47,350 nt of DNA. It comes from a virus. A model generated the notes under the pieces. That model was not told where the DNA came from. It did not search any database and saw only the letters and a list, made by a program, of their open reading frames with translations. The stretch spans positions 1-47,350 of the IMG/VR virus record IMGVR_UViG_3300046003_003527, one strand, 5' to 3'. Both the position numbers and the translations under genes were made by a program. Positions 9,440 through 18,045 of this stretch are shown piece after piece. Each line of letters begins with the position of its first letter. The first letter of the stretch is position 1.

Positions 9440-10381
9440 ATGATTGACTACAAGAAAATCGATTGGTCCAAGGCCGCAACAGACACACTGGCCGACTACG
9501 AAAAAGCAAAGTCGAAAACAACACAGACTACCCAATCTAGTTCTGTCGACTTAACAAAGTATTTCACGATCGCACTTGATGAAGGTGCGCAAAGCGGTGA
9601 AAAATCAGTTAGGATTCTTCCTAACCAAGACGATCCAACTAAATGGTACAAAGTTGGTTATTTCCACAACCTAAAAATAGGTAAAAGATGGACAAAACTT
9701 TATGATCCATCACAAGATGGCGATGATTCTCCTTTGAATGAGATGTACAAATTCTTAATGAAGAGTGCAGACAAAGAAGACAAGAAATTGGCTATCAATT
9801 ACAAATCACGCCAGTTCTTTATTGTTCGTGTTATCGAACGTGGTAAAGAGCATGAAGGTGTTAAATTCTGGAGATTTCCAGCAGTACAAGATGGTTCAGG
9901 TATTATGGACAAAATTGCACCACTTGTTAAAAAATACGGTGCGTTTTGGAACCCGTTTGAAGGCTTTGATATTACAATCTCTATGCTTAGAGATAAATCA
10001 AAAGACAGTAAAGTTGGTTTCACTAAAGTTTCATCTGTCATTCCTGATAGAGAATCTAAATTGTCTGATGATGAAAACCAATCAGTTGAGTGGTTGAGTG
10101 ATCCAATGGCATGGACTGATGTTTTCAAGAAAAAATCTATTGAATATTTAAACATTGTTGCTGAAGGTAGCGAACCAATTTGGGATGCTGAGCAAAAATG
10201 CTTTATCGCTAAAGTTGAAGATGGAGTAAGTACATACACTGGAGCTTCCGCACCAACACCTAAAGCTAAGTACGAGACACCAGCACCAGTTGCTATGTCT
10301 GAAGAAGATACTGATGTAGATGGTGTTGTAGAAGAAAGCGCACCAGCTGGTCAGTTAAAGATTGACGATTTACCATTCTAA
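9440..10381 (+). CDS. 32: gp32-like single-stranded DNA-binding protein (313 aa)
   Basis: This protein coats ssDNA during replication and recombination. The overall plan matches T4 gp32 (301 residues): a basic N-terminal segment (DYKKIDWSKA), an OB-fold core with aromatic/basic stretches (SVRILPNQDDPTKWYKVGYF, then FWRFPAVQDG and GAFWNPFEGFDI), and an acidic C-terminal tail. Two features differ from T4. The His/Cys zinc-binding insert is absent, since the only Cys is residue 254. The protein also ends in IDDLPF, like the protein-interaction tip of bacterial SSBs. It has its own promoter and is followed by a hairpin terminator before uvsX, consistent with a need for far more gp32 than recombinase. 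Confidence 0.9.
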   Translation: MIDYKKIDWSKAATDTLADYEKAKSKTTQTTQSSSVDLTKYFTIALDEGAQSGEKSVRILPNQDDPTKWYKVGYFHNLKIGKRWTKLYDPSQDGDDSPLNEMYKFLMKSADKEDKKLAINYKSRQFFIVRVIERGKEHEGVKFWRFPAVQDGSGIMDKIAPLVKKYGAFWNPFEGFDITISMLRDKSKDSKVGFTKVSSVIPDRESKLSDDENQSVEWLSDPMAWTDVFKKKSIEYLNIVAEGSEPIWDAEQKCFIAKVEDGVSTYTGASAPTPKAKYETPAPVAMSEEDTDVDGVVEESAPAGQLKIDDLPF

Positions 10382-10393
10382 AAATAACATATT

Positions 10394-10448
10394 AAGCATG
10401 GATGTAAGTATGGATATGATGTCTATACAAGTGTCCATGCTTTTTTTT
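10394..10448 (+). terminator. Nested-hairpin intrinsic terminator or attenuator between the gp32 gene and uvsX
   Basis: AAGCATGGA (10394-10402) pairs with TCCATGCTT (10434-10442) and is followed by eight T residues (10441-10448). Inside this outer stem lies a second hairpin, GTATGGA/TCTATAC with a seven-base loop. No clear promoter is visible between it and uvsX, so read-through would feed the downstream replication genes. Confidence 0.8.
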
Positions 10449-10464
10449 AAACATTAAATATTAT

Positions 10465-11481
10465 ATGGCAGTAAAGAAAAAAGAATTTTCTTTTGATGAT
10501 CTCAAAAAGAAGATGAGTACAACAACTAAATACAAATCAGATTTATTTCTGAGTTGTGGTGAAGCCTTTTTAGAGGCATCTGGGGTTCCAGGTCCATGTA
10601 TGGGTCACATTAATATGTTACTTGGTCACACCAACACAGGTAAGACAAGTGCGTTAATTGCGGCATCAGTTGATGCGCAAAAAAAGGGTATCTTACCAGT
10701 TTATTTGGTAACAGAGAAAAAATGGAGTTTTGAACATTGCCAACTTATGGGTTTAGAGTGTTCAAGAAATGAAGAAACTGGTGAGTGGGATGGATTCTTC
10801 CTATACCGTGATGATTTTAATTACATTGAACAAGTTACTGATTACATCAATGAAGTTTTAGATATGCAAGCTAAAGGTGATTTACCTTATGATGTTTGTT
10901 TCTTCTGGGATTCAGTTGGTTCGGTGCCATGTAAAATGACATGGGAAGGTAAAGGTGGTAAACAACATACCGCAGGTGCGTTGGCTGAAAAGATTAACAT
11001 GGGTATTAACCAAAGAATCAATAACAGCCGTAAAGAAACATCACCATATTTAAATGGTCTTGTTGTGTGTAACTTACCATGGGTAAGACTTCCAGATTCT
11101 CCAATGGGTCAACCTAAGATGAAACCAAAAGGTGGTGAGGCTATCTATCAAGCGGCTACATTAGTGTTCCGTTTTGGTAATGAAGCTGACGGTGGTATAA
11201 ACAAAATTGATGCAACAAGCAAAGGTAGAAAAATCAATTTTGCGACAAGAACCAAAGTTACTGTGGATAAAAACCATATCAACGGTCTTGGTTACGCTGA
11301 CTCAAAAATTATTGTTACACCACACGGATTCATTACTGATGATAAACGTGACAATAAAGCGGCATTAGACTTGTACAAAAAACAAACTTTCGAGTACTGG
11401 GCTAGTAAAATAGATGATGCTAACTTCGAGTTAGAGGAATATGAGGTTAACCAAAAAATCTCTTATTCCGATGAAGATTAA
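10465..11481 (+). CDS. uvsX: UvsX-like RecA-family recombinase (338 aa)
   Basis: This enzyme catalyses ATP-dependent homologous pairing and strand exchange for recombination-dependent replication and repair. Walker A is GHTNTGKT at residues 54-61, and Walker B is the hydrophobic strand ending in Asp149 (VCFFWDS). The loop-rich segment after residue 160, with GGKQHTAGALAEKINMGINQ and later KPKGGEAIYQAAT, is typical of UvsX. The acidic tail ends ISYSDED. Length is slightly below T4 UvsX (391 residues). It lies between the gp32-like gene and an exonuclease gene that starts inside its last codons, so the three form a core replication/recombination cluster. Confidence 0.93.
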   Translation: MAVKKKEFSFDDLKKKMSTTTKYKSDLFLSCGEAFLEASGVPGPCMGHINMLLGHTNTGKTSALIAASVDAQKKGILPVYLVTEKKWSFEHCQLMGLECSRNEETGEWDGFFLYRDDFNYIEQVTDYINEVLDMQAKGDLPYDVCFFWDSVGSVPCKMTWEGKGGKQHTAGALAEKINMGINQRINNSRKETSPYLNGLVVCNLPWVRLPDSPMGQPKMKPKGGEAIYQAATLVFRFGNEADGGINKIDATSKGRKINFATRTKVTVDKNHINGLGYADSKIIVTPHGFITDDKRDNKAALDLYKKQTFEYWASKIDDANFELEEYEVNQKISYSDED

Positions 11482-12529
11482 TAAACCAATAAGACATAAT
11501 AAAGTTAATACAACTATTAACTCATTACTTATAGATGGTGAATATCTTTTAAAACAAGGGTTTCATGGTACCAAGCAGCTACAAGGTAAAGAAGGTAGCG
11601 TTGGTACCATATTCCATTTTATTAACACCATTAAGAGGTTCTATCAAGATTACGCAGTCACAAAGGTTGTTGTATTTTGGGAAGGTAAAGGGTCTAAAGA
11701 TTATAGACAAGGTTACTATCCATACTACAAACAAAACCGTGACAACAAAGTAACGATTGATGAAAAACACGATTTGGATCGACAAAGAATCCGAATCAAA
11801 CAATACCTAGAGGAATTATCAATTAGACAGGTTGAAATTGATGGATGTGAGGCCGATGATGGTATAGCATACTATTCAATGAACTCGGTTAATGAGAGTA
11901 AGATTGTTTATACAAATGATCGTGACTTATTACAATTATTGGATGAAAATACGAAAGTATGTTTGACAATAAAGGGTGCTAAGGTTATGATTAATATGGA
12001 TAATTTTGACAGCTATTTTGATTACCACTATTCAAATGTTGGTATTATTAAAATGATTGCTGGTGATACAAGCGACAACATATCTGGTTTACAAAATATT
12101 GGTGAACAAAAAGTGTTAAAATATTTCCCAGAAATAAAAAAACAAACCGTTAACCAGGATTGGGTTATCGATAGAACGAAAGAGTTATTGATTGAAAAAC
12201 CGAATGATAAAACGTTGAATACTATCATTAACGGTGAAACCAAATGGGGTACATACGGAACGGATTATTTTTCAGTAATGAATAAAATAATTAATCTCAA
12301 AGAACCACATGTTACTGACGAATTAAAGGAAGCTATTAGTGAGATGGTTAATGAAACTTTGTCACCTGAAGGACGTGGTGGTATCAAAAAAATCATGGAA
12401 ATGATGAAAGAAGATGAATTGTTAAATTTTTTACCAAGAAATGATGATAGTTTTTTTACCTTTTGGTCTTCATTTATAACAATAATAAAGAAGGAAGAAA
12501 GTTTATACCATAAAAAAAAGATGTTATAA
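11471..12529 (+). CDS. 5'-3' exonuclease, FEN / T4 RNase H family (352 aa)
   Basis: Flap endonuclease or RNase H family enzymes remove RNA primers and flaps from Okazaki fragments. Metal-binding acidic motifs are present in order: LLIDGE (Asp about 22), VVFWEGKGSKDYR with the basic arch region after it, CEADDG (Glu127, Asp129, Asp130), YTNDRDLLQLL, and the helix-hairpin-helix region with AGDTSDNISG (about 197-205). I start at 11471 (MKINKP), which overlaps the uvsX end by 11 bases. A start at 11441 would add ten residues and lie deeper in uvsX. It could be closer to T4 Rnh or to T5-type exonucleases; the biochemical class is secure. Confidence 0.88.
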   Translation: MKINKPIRHNKVNTTINSLLIDGEYLLKQGFHGTKQLQGKEGSVGTIFHFINTIKRFYQDYAVTKVVVFWEGKGSKDYRQGYYPYYKQNRDNKVTIDEKHDLDRQRIRIKQYLEELSIRQVEIDGCEADDGIAYYSMNSVNESKIVYTNDRDLLQLLDENTKVCLTIKGAKVMINMDNFDSYFDYHYSNVGIIKMIAGDTSDNISGLQNIGEQKVLKYFPEIKKQTVNQDWVIDRTKELLIEKPNDKTLNTIINGETKWGTYGTDYFSVMNKIINLKEPHVTDELKEAISEMVNETLSPEGRGGIKKIMEMMKEDELLNFLPRNDDSFFTFWSSFITIIKKEESLYHKKKML

Positions 12530-12564
12530 AACACAAAAAAATGATCAAAAAAAAGGTTCATAAT

Positions 12565-12595
12565 TTGGTTTTACGATCAACTTTTATTACTATTA
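12565..12595 (+). promoter_or_regulatory. Weak candidate Bacteroidota promoter
   Basis: TTG (12565-12567), a 20-base spacer and TACTATTA (12588-12595) have the right geometry, but the -7 box matches only partly (TA kept, TTTG replaced by ATTA). It precedes the ATG at 12611 in an 81-base gap. An imperfect inverted repeat (TGATC/GATCA) overlaps it. Confidence 0.3.
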
Positions 12596-12610
12596 TATAA
12601 AATATAAAAA

Positions 12611-13093
12611 ATGTATACAACACAAAAAACAAATAACATGGAAGAAAAAAGAGAGCAACGTAAATTTGAGTTTACGCTTTATCTAAACGACAACATTATC
12701 GTACAAAGATTCTTTAACATTATCGGTTTTAATAACAAAGCGATAAACTCAATGAACTTTAAACATGCGATGGATGAAAACGTTTCGTTGATTAAAAGTA
12801 TTTTAAAAGACAAAGCATCAGACTTTATGACTGAACACCACAGGCATTTCTTTGAAATACCAAATTATGAACAAAATGGTTCTAAAGACGCGATGAAAAT
12901 TGTGATTAAACATGATGGTAATGTAATTTCTTACAGAGAATGGGATGCAACCATTTACCCTGTTAAAATTAGATACACAGTTGATATTCGTCAGCACATC
13001 TATGAATTGATTACACGTGTTCAAAAATGTTTATGCACACCAACAAGAGAGTTAGAGACAGAATACCTTGGATATAGTTTACGAACACAATAA
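12611..13093 (+). CDS. Unknown protein between the exonuclease and helicase genes (160 aa)
   Basis: The protein is soluble and basic with no membrane segment. Notable parts are FEFTLYLNDNIIVQRFFNII (residues about 17-36), a His-rich stretch (MTEHHRHFFEIP) and a C-terminal helix with two close Cys (KCLC). An alternative ATG lies at 12638 (residue 10); I prefer 12611 because it follows the A-rich leader usual in this genome. It is sandwiched between replication nuclease and helicase genes, 13 bases before the latter. A replication accessory role such as helicase loading is possible, but nothing in the sequence proves it. Confidence 0.75.
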   Translation: MYTTQKTNNMEEKREQRKFEFTLYLNDNIIVQRFFNIIGFNNKAINSMNFKHAMDENVSLIKSILKDKASDFMTEHHRHFFEIPNYEQNGSKDAMKIVIKHDGNVISYREWDATIYPVKIRYTVDIRQHIYELITRVQKCLCTPTRELETEYLGYSLRTQ

Positions 13094-13106
13094 AATTAAA
13101 AATTAA

Positions 13107-14519
13107 ATGGCTAAAATAATAAGCAGCTTTGAAGATTTAGGTAAAGATTTTCAATTACAATTAATAAATGAAATAGTTACAGACCACAAATTTGGTGAAT
13201 CAATAATAGATATTATTGAACCAAAATATTTTCCATCCGAGGCCTTCCAAAAGATTGCTCACATAATTAAGAACTACCATAAAGAACACGATGTGTTATT
13301 AAATTTTCCATCGTTAAGACTTGAGGTTAAAAATGAAATTGGGCCAGAGTTTGAAGCTTTTAGAACGCAATTAGATGATACTATCAACGATATAGAAAAT
13401 TGTAAAGTTGGTAACCTAAACACACAGAATAACGCTAAAAAATTCTGTAAATTACAATCAATACGTAGTGCTGTAAATGAGATAAAAACGAAATTAGATC
13501 GTGGTGTTATTTCAGACTACGATGAAATCGAAAAAAAGATTAAAGATGCTATCACTTTTAAAGAAGAACAGGATCCCATCTTATTATTCGATAACATAGA
13601 CAAAGTCTTATCAGAAGACTATAGAGACCCAATGCCAACAGGTATTCAGGGTATCGATGACTGCACAAAAGGTGGGTTATCAAAAGGTGAGGTTGGTTTA
13701 GTTATTGCACCACTTGGTGTTGGTAAAACAACTTTCTTAACAAAAGTTGCTAGTAGCGCATTCCTTAGTGGAAGAACTGTATTACAAATATTTTTTGAGG
13801 ATAAAGAAGAAGCTGTACAGAGAAAACATTTTTCAGCTTTAACAAAAATACCGCTTTCTGAGTTATCAGAAAATAAAGCTTTGATTCAAACAAAAATCAA
13901 AGCTATTAAAGAGGAATACAAAAACAATTTGTATTTACAGAAATTACCAGCCGATGGTGTTACGATAAATAAAATCAAAAACATCATTAAAAAAATCAAT
14001 TCTAAAGGTACTAAAGTTGATATGCTTGTTTTAGACTACATTGACTGTCTTTCCATGGAGAAAGAAACTTCAAATTCAGAGGAGTGGTCAAATGAAGGTA
14101 AAATCATGCGTGCGTTTGAAAGTATGGTAGATGAGATGAATGTTGCTGGTTGGACCGCAACCCAAGGTAATAGAAGTTCAACAAGTGTTGAGGTGGTTAA
14201 GACTGAAAATATGGGTGGTAACCTTAAAAAAGCGCAGATTGCTCACTTTATTATGAGTATTGGTAAAACTCTTGAACAAAAAGATCATAAGGTTGCAACA
14301 ATATCAATCCTTAAAAACCGTATGGGTGATGATGGTATGATATTTAAAGATTGTTTATTTGACAATTCAAGGATTTTAATCGATACAAATGATATGTTAA
14401 CGGAAAAAGGTTTTGAGACTCAAAAACAACAGCAAAGTGTTGAGGTTAGAAGGAAATACTTAGAGGGGTTAAAAAAAGATAAAGAAGAAACAACAGAAAT
14501 TAGTGAAGGTTTAGGATAA
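13107..14519 (+). CDS. 41: Replicative DNA helicase, gp41/DnaB-like (470 aa)
   Basis: This is a hexameric 5'-3' helicase that unwinds the fork and recruits primase. An all-helical N-terminal domain (residues 1 to about 160) precedes a RecA-like motor domain: GIQGIDDCTKGGLSKGEVGL, Walker A APLGVGKT at 201-208, Walker B MLVLDYID with Asp310, and the GNRSS sensor region after WTATQ. The C-terminal 30 residues are charged and probably disordered. The length is close to T4 gp41 (475 residues). The matching primase gene is not adjacent; it lies at 44536 in a separate transcription unit. Confidence 0.92.
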   Translation: MAKIISSFEDLGKDFQLQLINEIVTDHKFGESIIDIIEPKYFPSEAFQKIAHIIKNYHKEHDVLLNFPSLRLEVKNEIGPEFEAFRTQLDDTINDIENCKVGNLNTQNNAKKFCKLQSIRSAVNEIKTKLDRGVISDYDEIEKKIKDAITFKEEQDPILLFDNIDKVLSEDYRDPMPTGIQGIDDCTKGGLSKGEVGLVIAPLGVGKTTFLTKVASSAFLSGRTVLQIFFEDKEEAVQRKHFSALTKIPLSELSENKALIQTKIKAIKEEYKNNLYLQKLPADGVTINKIKNIIKKINSKGTKVDMLVLDYIDCLSMEKETSNSEEWSNEGKIMRAFESMVDEMNVAGWTATQGNRSSTSVEVVKTENMGGNLKKAQIAHFIMSIGKTLEQKDHKVATISILKNRMGDDGMIFKDCLFDNSRILIDTNDMLTEKGFETQKQQQSVEVRRKYLEGLKKDKEETTEISEGLG

Positions 14520-14560
14520 TAAACGTATCTTTACCCATATTTATTTAAACAATAAAAATT

Positions 14561-15511
14561 ATGCAAGAAAAAATTTTACAGGAAAATCCAAATAGATTTG
14601 TTATTTTCCCTATTGAACACAACGACATTTGGGAGTTCTACAAACAACATCAGGCTGCGTTTTGGACAGCTGAAGAAGTCGATTTATCTAACGATACCAG
14701 GGATTGGCAAAACTTAACGGATAATGAAAGGTATTTTATTAAAAACATTTTATCATTCTTTGCTTCATCGGATGGTATTGTTAATGAAAACCTTGCTGAG
14801 AATTTTTTAAAAGAAGTGCAATACCCAGAGGCTAAGTTCTTTTATGGGATTCAGATTGCCATGGAAAATATCCACAGCCTTATGTATTCTTTGTTGATTG
14901 ATACTTACATATCAAATGCACAAGAAAAACTAGAAAGTTTCAGGGCATTGGAACATTTACCAGCGGTACAGAAAAAAGCTAATTGGGCTTTGAACTGGAT
15001 TGAAAACGCTTCTTTTCAAGAAAGATTGGTTGCGTTTGCGGCTGTAGAAGGTATTTTCTTCTCAGGATCTTTCTGCTCAATTTTTTGGTTAAAATCAAGA
15101 GGTTTGATGCAGGGTTTATGCAACGCAAATACACTTATTTTTAAAGACGAAAATTTACATTGTGATTTTGCGATTAACTTAATTAACAACCACATTGAGA
15201 ATAAACCATCAGAAAGTAGAATCAGAGAGATTTTATTATCTGCTTTGGAAATCGAAAAAGAATTTATCACAGAGTCATTACCAGTGTCACTTATTGGTAT
15301 GAACTCAAACTTAATGAAACAATATTTAGAGTTTGTTACAGATGGTTTGTTGGTTAAATTTGGGTGCAAAAAAGAGTTCAACGTTGAACAACCTTTTAAA
15401 TTCATGGAACAAATTGCTGTTGAAACAAAAGGTAACTTCTTTGAGTCAAGAACAGTAGAGTATCAGAAAGCTAAATTGAATGAGAAGCTTAGTTTTACTG
15501 ATAATTTTTAA
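14561..15511 (+). CDS. nrdB: Class Ia ribonucleotide reductase small (R2) subunit (316 aa)
   Basis: This subunit houses the diiron-tyrosyl radical cofactor that drives NDP reduction. All ligands are visible: Asp41 (EEVDLS), Glu102 and His105 (MENIHS), Glu163 (AAVEGIFF), Glu197 and His200 (KDENLH). The radical Tyr is Tyr109, four residues after His105. The MENIHS[11 protein letters not shown] arrangement is closer to the eukaryotic/mouse R2 type than to E. coli NrdB. The C-terminal SFTDNF is the expected R1-docking peptide. It precedes nrdA by 29 bases, the reverse of the common nrdA-nrdB order. Its leader contains an AT-rich box (TATTTATTTAA at 14538) but no clear sigma-A promoter. Confidence 0.95.
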   Translation: MQEKILQENPNRFVIFPIEHNDIWEFYKQHQAAFWTAEEVDLSNDTRDWQNLTDNERYFIKNILSFFASSDGIVNENLAENFLKEVQYPEAKFFYGIQIAMENIHSLMYSLLIDTYISNAQEKLESFRALEHLPAVQKKANWALNWIENASFQERLVAFAAVEGIFFSGSFCSIFWLKSRGLMQGLCNANTLIFKDENLHCDFAINLINNHIENKPSESRIREILLSALEIEKEFITESLPVSLIGMNSNLMKQYLEFVTDGLLVKFGCKKEFNVEQPFKFMEQIAVETKGNFFESRTVEYQKAKLNEKLSFTDNF

Positions 15512-15540
15512 ATTAAATTAAACAAATAAAAAAAAATAAA

Positions 15541-17952
15541 ATGATCATACAAAAACGTGATGATGAACAAGCTGCGTTTAATCCGTCAAAAATTTTGACG
15601 AGAATTAAAAAAGCGGCTAAAGGATTAAAAGTTAGTTCAGACGAAATTTTTATAAAAGGGATTACCTCATTACCAAATGAAGGGGTTGTAACAACAAAAG
15701 AGATTGATAAGTTGTTGGCTGAAATAGCGGCATCATATACTGGTAGTCATTACGATTACAGTAAATTGGCTGCAAATATCGCCATATCATCTTATCATAA
15801 AGAAACAAACCCAAGCTTCACCGAAACAATGAAATTGTTAGCTGAGGATAGCATCATCAATGATGAATTAATAAAAATGATCGAAGATTATGGTGCTGAT
15901 AATGTGGATGCGGTTATCAATCACGAAAAAGATTTTCAATTTGATTACTTTGCTTGGAGATCTTTACACGAGATGTATTTAACAAAAACATCATTGGGTA
16001 AACAAATTGAAAGACCACAACACATGTATATGCGTGTAGCTTTATGGGTGACTAAATCATTTGAAGAAGCGGTTGAGTACTATGAAGCGTTATCTAATCA
16101 ATTCATTTCTCCAGCAACACCGATCATGATTAATTCTGGTACCAAAATTCCTCAATTAGCGTCATGTGTATTACATTACAATAATGATGACTCAAGAAAC
16201 GGTCTTTTAGACAGTTTAAGAGATATTTCAGTTTATTCTGCTGATGCAGCTGGTATTGGATTATGTATGTCAAATATCCGTAGTAAAGAAAGTAGGATTA
16301 AAACATCTGGTGGTTTTGCTGGTGGGTTATTAAAATACCTTAAAATTGTAAATGAATCACTTCGTTTCTTTAATCAACAAGGTCGTAGACCAGGAAGTGC
16401 TGCGATTTATGTTGAACCATGGCACAAAGATATTTTTGATCTTCTTGAGATTAAAAAGAATACAGGTGCTGAAGAATTAAGAGCAAGAGATTTATTCACA
16501 GCGTTATGGATTCCAGATAATTTCATGAGAGCGGTTGAAGACGATACTGATTGGTATTTATTCTGCCCGAATGACATCGTTAAGAATGGTTTAAAACCAC
16601 TTCAGGAGTGTTTTGGGGATGAGTATGAGGCTAACTACAATAAGGCCGTAGAAATGGGTTTAGGTAAAAAAGTAAAGGCTCAAGAAATATGGATTAAAGT
16701 TATTGAAGCACAAGTTGAAACTGGTGTACCATACCTTTGTTCAAAAGACAACGCTAATAAAAAAACTAACCACCAAAACATTGGGGTTATCAAACAGTCA
16801 AATCTTTGCAACGAAATTTATCAGTTTACAGATGAAAAGACAACAGCTATCTGCACACTATCATCTGTGGTGGTTAAAAACTATGTTAAGAATAAAACAT
16901 TTGATTTTGAACATTTATGTCGTGAGGTTAGAAAAATTGTTAGAGCACTTAATAAAGTTGTTGATATCAACTCCTATTCAACTGAAAAGGGTAAAAAAGG
17001 TGGTTTGGAACAAAGAGCAATCGCTATTGGGGTTCAAGGACTTGCCGATGTATTCTTTTTGATGGACTATGTGTTTACATCTGAAGAGGCTAAAAAACTT
17101 AATAAAAGAATATTTGAAACAATTTACTTTGCAGCTATAACCGAAAGTAATGAATTGTGTAAAACTGGTGAGTACAAACCTTACAAACATTTCAAAGGAT
17201 CTCCAATGTCAAAAGGTATATTCCAATTTGATATGTGGGGTGTTGACCAAAGTGAATTAATGTGGGATTGGGAATCTTTAAAAGGTTCGGTAAAAGAACA
17301 CGGTATTTGTAATAGTTTGTTTACGGCACAAATGCCAGTTGCTTCATCAGCTAAAATTACAGGTTCGTATGAGATGACTGAGGTTATTTCTTCTAACCTA
17401 TTCAATAGAAGAGTTGTTGGTGGTGAGTTCTTAATCGCTAATAGATACTTGATTGAAGATTTTGAAGATTTAGGTATTTGGTCAGAAGCTTTTAAAAATG
17501 AAATCATCATGAACGAAGGTTCTATTCAAAATATTAATTTTAATAAGTTTTTGGATACAACTGATAAACATTACGAGAAAAAAATTAAGAGAATTGAACA
17601 TTTAATCCAAAAATATAGAATAATTTGGGAAGTTTCACAGAAAGAGTTAATTGATATGGCCGCAGATAGAGCACCTTTTATTGATCAATCACAATCTATG
17701 AATGTTTATTTCCAGGCACCAACAGTTCAGAAACTATCATCTAGTCACTTCTGGGCTTGGAAACGAGGTCTTAAATCACTTTGTTACTATGTTAGAACAA
17801 AAGCTATCTCAACAGGGGCAAAACACTTAGCAATTAGCGTACCAAATGCCGAAGTACCAACTGCTGTTACACCTAAACCAGAACCGATACAAGTTCTTGA
17901 AGCGGTTAAACCAGAAAATAGTCAATTTGATTGTTTTGGATGTAGTTCATAA
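15541..17952 (+). CDS. nrdA: Class Ia ribonucleotide reductase large (R1) subunit (803 aa)
   Basis: This subunit reduces ribonucleoside diphosphates to deoxy forms for phage DNA synthesis. An N-terminal ATP-cone-like regulatory segment begins at IIQKRDDEQAAFNPSKI. The catalytic domain has Cys209 (QLASC) and Cys438 (TAICTLSS) as the redox pair, and Asn421, Cys423 and Glu425 in NLCNE as the active site with the thiyl radical Cys. Tyr749-Tyr750 (LCYYVRTK) form the radical transfer path, and a C-terminal CFGC (798-801) acts as the shuttling dithiol. All key residues are intact. The length matches eukaryote-like R1 enzymes. The gene ends the replication/nucleotide block and is followed by an intrinsic terminator. 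Confidence 0.96.
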   Translation: MIIQKRDDEQAAFNPSKILTRIKKAAKGLKVSSDEIFIKGITSLPNEGVVTTKEIDKLLAEIAASYTGSHYDYSKLAANIAISSYHKETNPSFTETMKLLAEDSIINDELIKMIEDYGADNVDAVINHEKDFQFDYFAWRSLHEMYLTKTSLGKQIERPQHMYMRVALWVTKSFEEAVEYYEALSNQFISPATPIMINSGTKIPQLASCVLHYNNDDSRNGLLDSLRDISVYSADAAGIGLCMSNIRSKESRIKTSGGFAGGLLKYLKIVNESLRFFNQQGRRPGSAAIYVEPWHKDIFDLLEIKKNTGAEELRARDLFTALWIPDNFMRAVEDDTDWYLFCPNDIVKNGLKPLQECFGDEYEANYNKAVEMGLGKKVKAQEIWIKVIEAQVETGVPYLCSKDNANKKTNHQNIGVIKQSNLCNEIYQFTDEKTTAICTLSSVVVKNYVKNKTFDFEHLCREVRKIVRALNKVVDINSYSTEKGKKGGLEQRAIAIGVQGLADVFFLMDYVFTSEEAKKLNKRIFETIYFAAITESNELCKTGEYKPYKHFKGSPMSKGIFQFDMWGVDQSELMWDWESLKGSVKEHGICNSLFTAQMPVASSAKITGSYEMTEVISSNLFNRRVVGGEFLIANRYLIEDFEDLGIWSEAFKNEIIMNEGSIQNINFNKFLDTTDKHYEKKIKRIEHLIQKYRIIWEVSQKELIDMAADRAPFIDQSQSMNVYFQAPTVQKLSSSHFWAWKRGLKSLCYYVRTKAISTGAKHLAISVPNAEVPTAVTPKPEPIQVLEAVKPENSQFDCFGCSS

Positions 17953-17973
17953 TTAATATATCGATATTATTGG

Positions 17974-18002
17974 AATCCCGTCACATTGGCGGGATTTTTT
18001 TT
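17974..18002 (+). terminator. Intrinsic terminator after nrdA
   Basis: AATCCCG (17974-17980) pairs perfectly with CGGGATT (17990-17996) across a nine-base loop, and a run of T residues continues to about 18002. It separates the nucleotide metabolism block from the baseplate block. Confidence 0.9.
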
Positions 18003-18027
18003 ATTTACAAAAAATAAATTATTACGA

Positions 18028-18039
18028 TATTTATAAATA
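18028..18039 (+). promoter_or_regulatory. Candidate late-type promoter element (TATTTATAAATA)
   Basis: The 12-mer contains both TATTTATA and the T4 late-promoter octamer TATAAATA (18032-18039). It lies between the nrdA terminator and the first baseplate gene, starting 18 bases before its ATG. No TTG/TAnnTTTG promoter is visible in this gap, yet a promoter is required after the terminator, so this is the best of the three candidate late elements. Confidence 0.5.
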
Positions 18040-18045
18040 AAGAAT

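Noticed and set aside
9765-10097. 110-codon open frame on the + strand in another frame
   Set aside because: It is nested in the gp32-like gene with no leader, and its product has out-of-frame composition.
9799-10239. 146-codon open frame on the - strand
   Set aside because: It lies wholly inside the well-supported gp32-like gene, gives a Ser/Phe-rich antisense-type product and has no leader or neighbours on that strand.
11441-11470. Upstream ATG for the 5'-3' exonuclease
   Set aside because: It would lengthen the overlap with uvsX from 11 to 41 bases; the start at 11471 places a normal N-terminus before the first acidic motif.
12541-12585. Inverted repeat TGATC/GATCA after the exonuclease gene
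   Set aside because: The stem is short, bulged and has a long loop with no following T-run, so it is not called a terminator.
15016-15405. 129-codon open frame on the - strand
   Set aside because: It is antisense to nrdB, whose catalytic residues are intact, and no other - strand gene is credible in the window.
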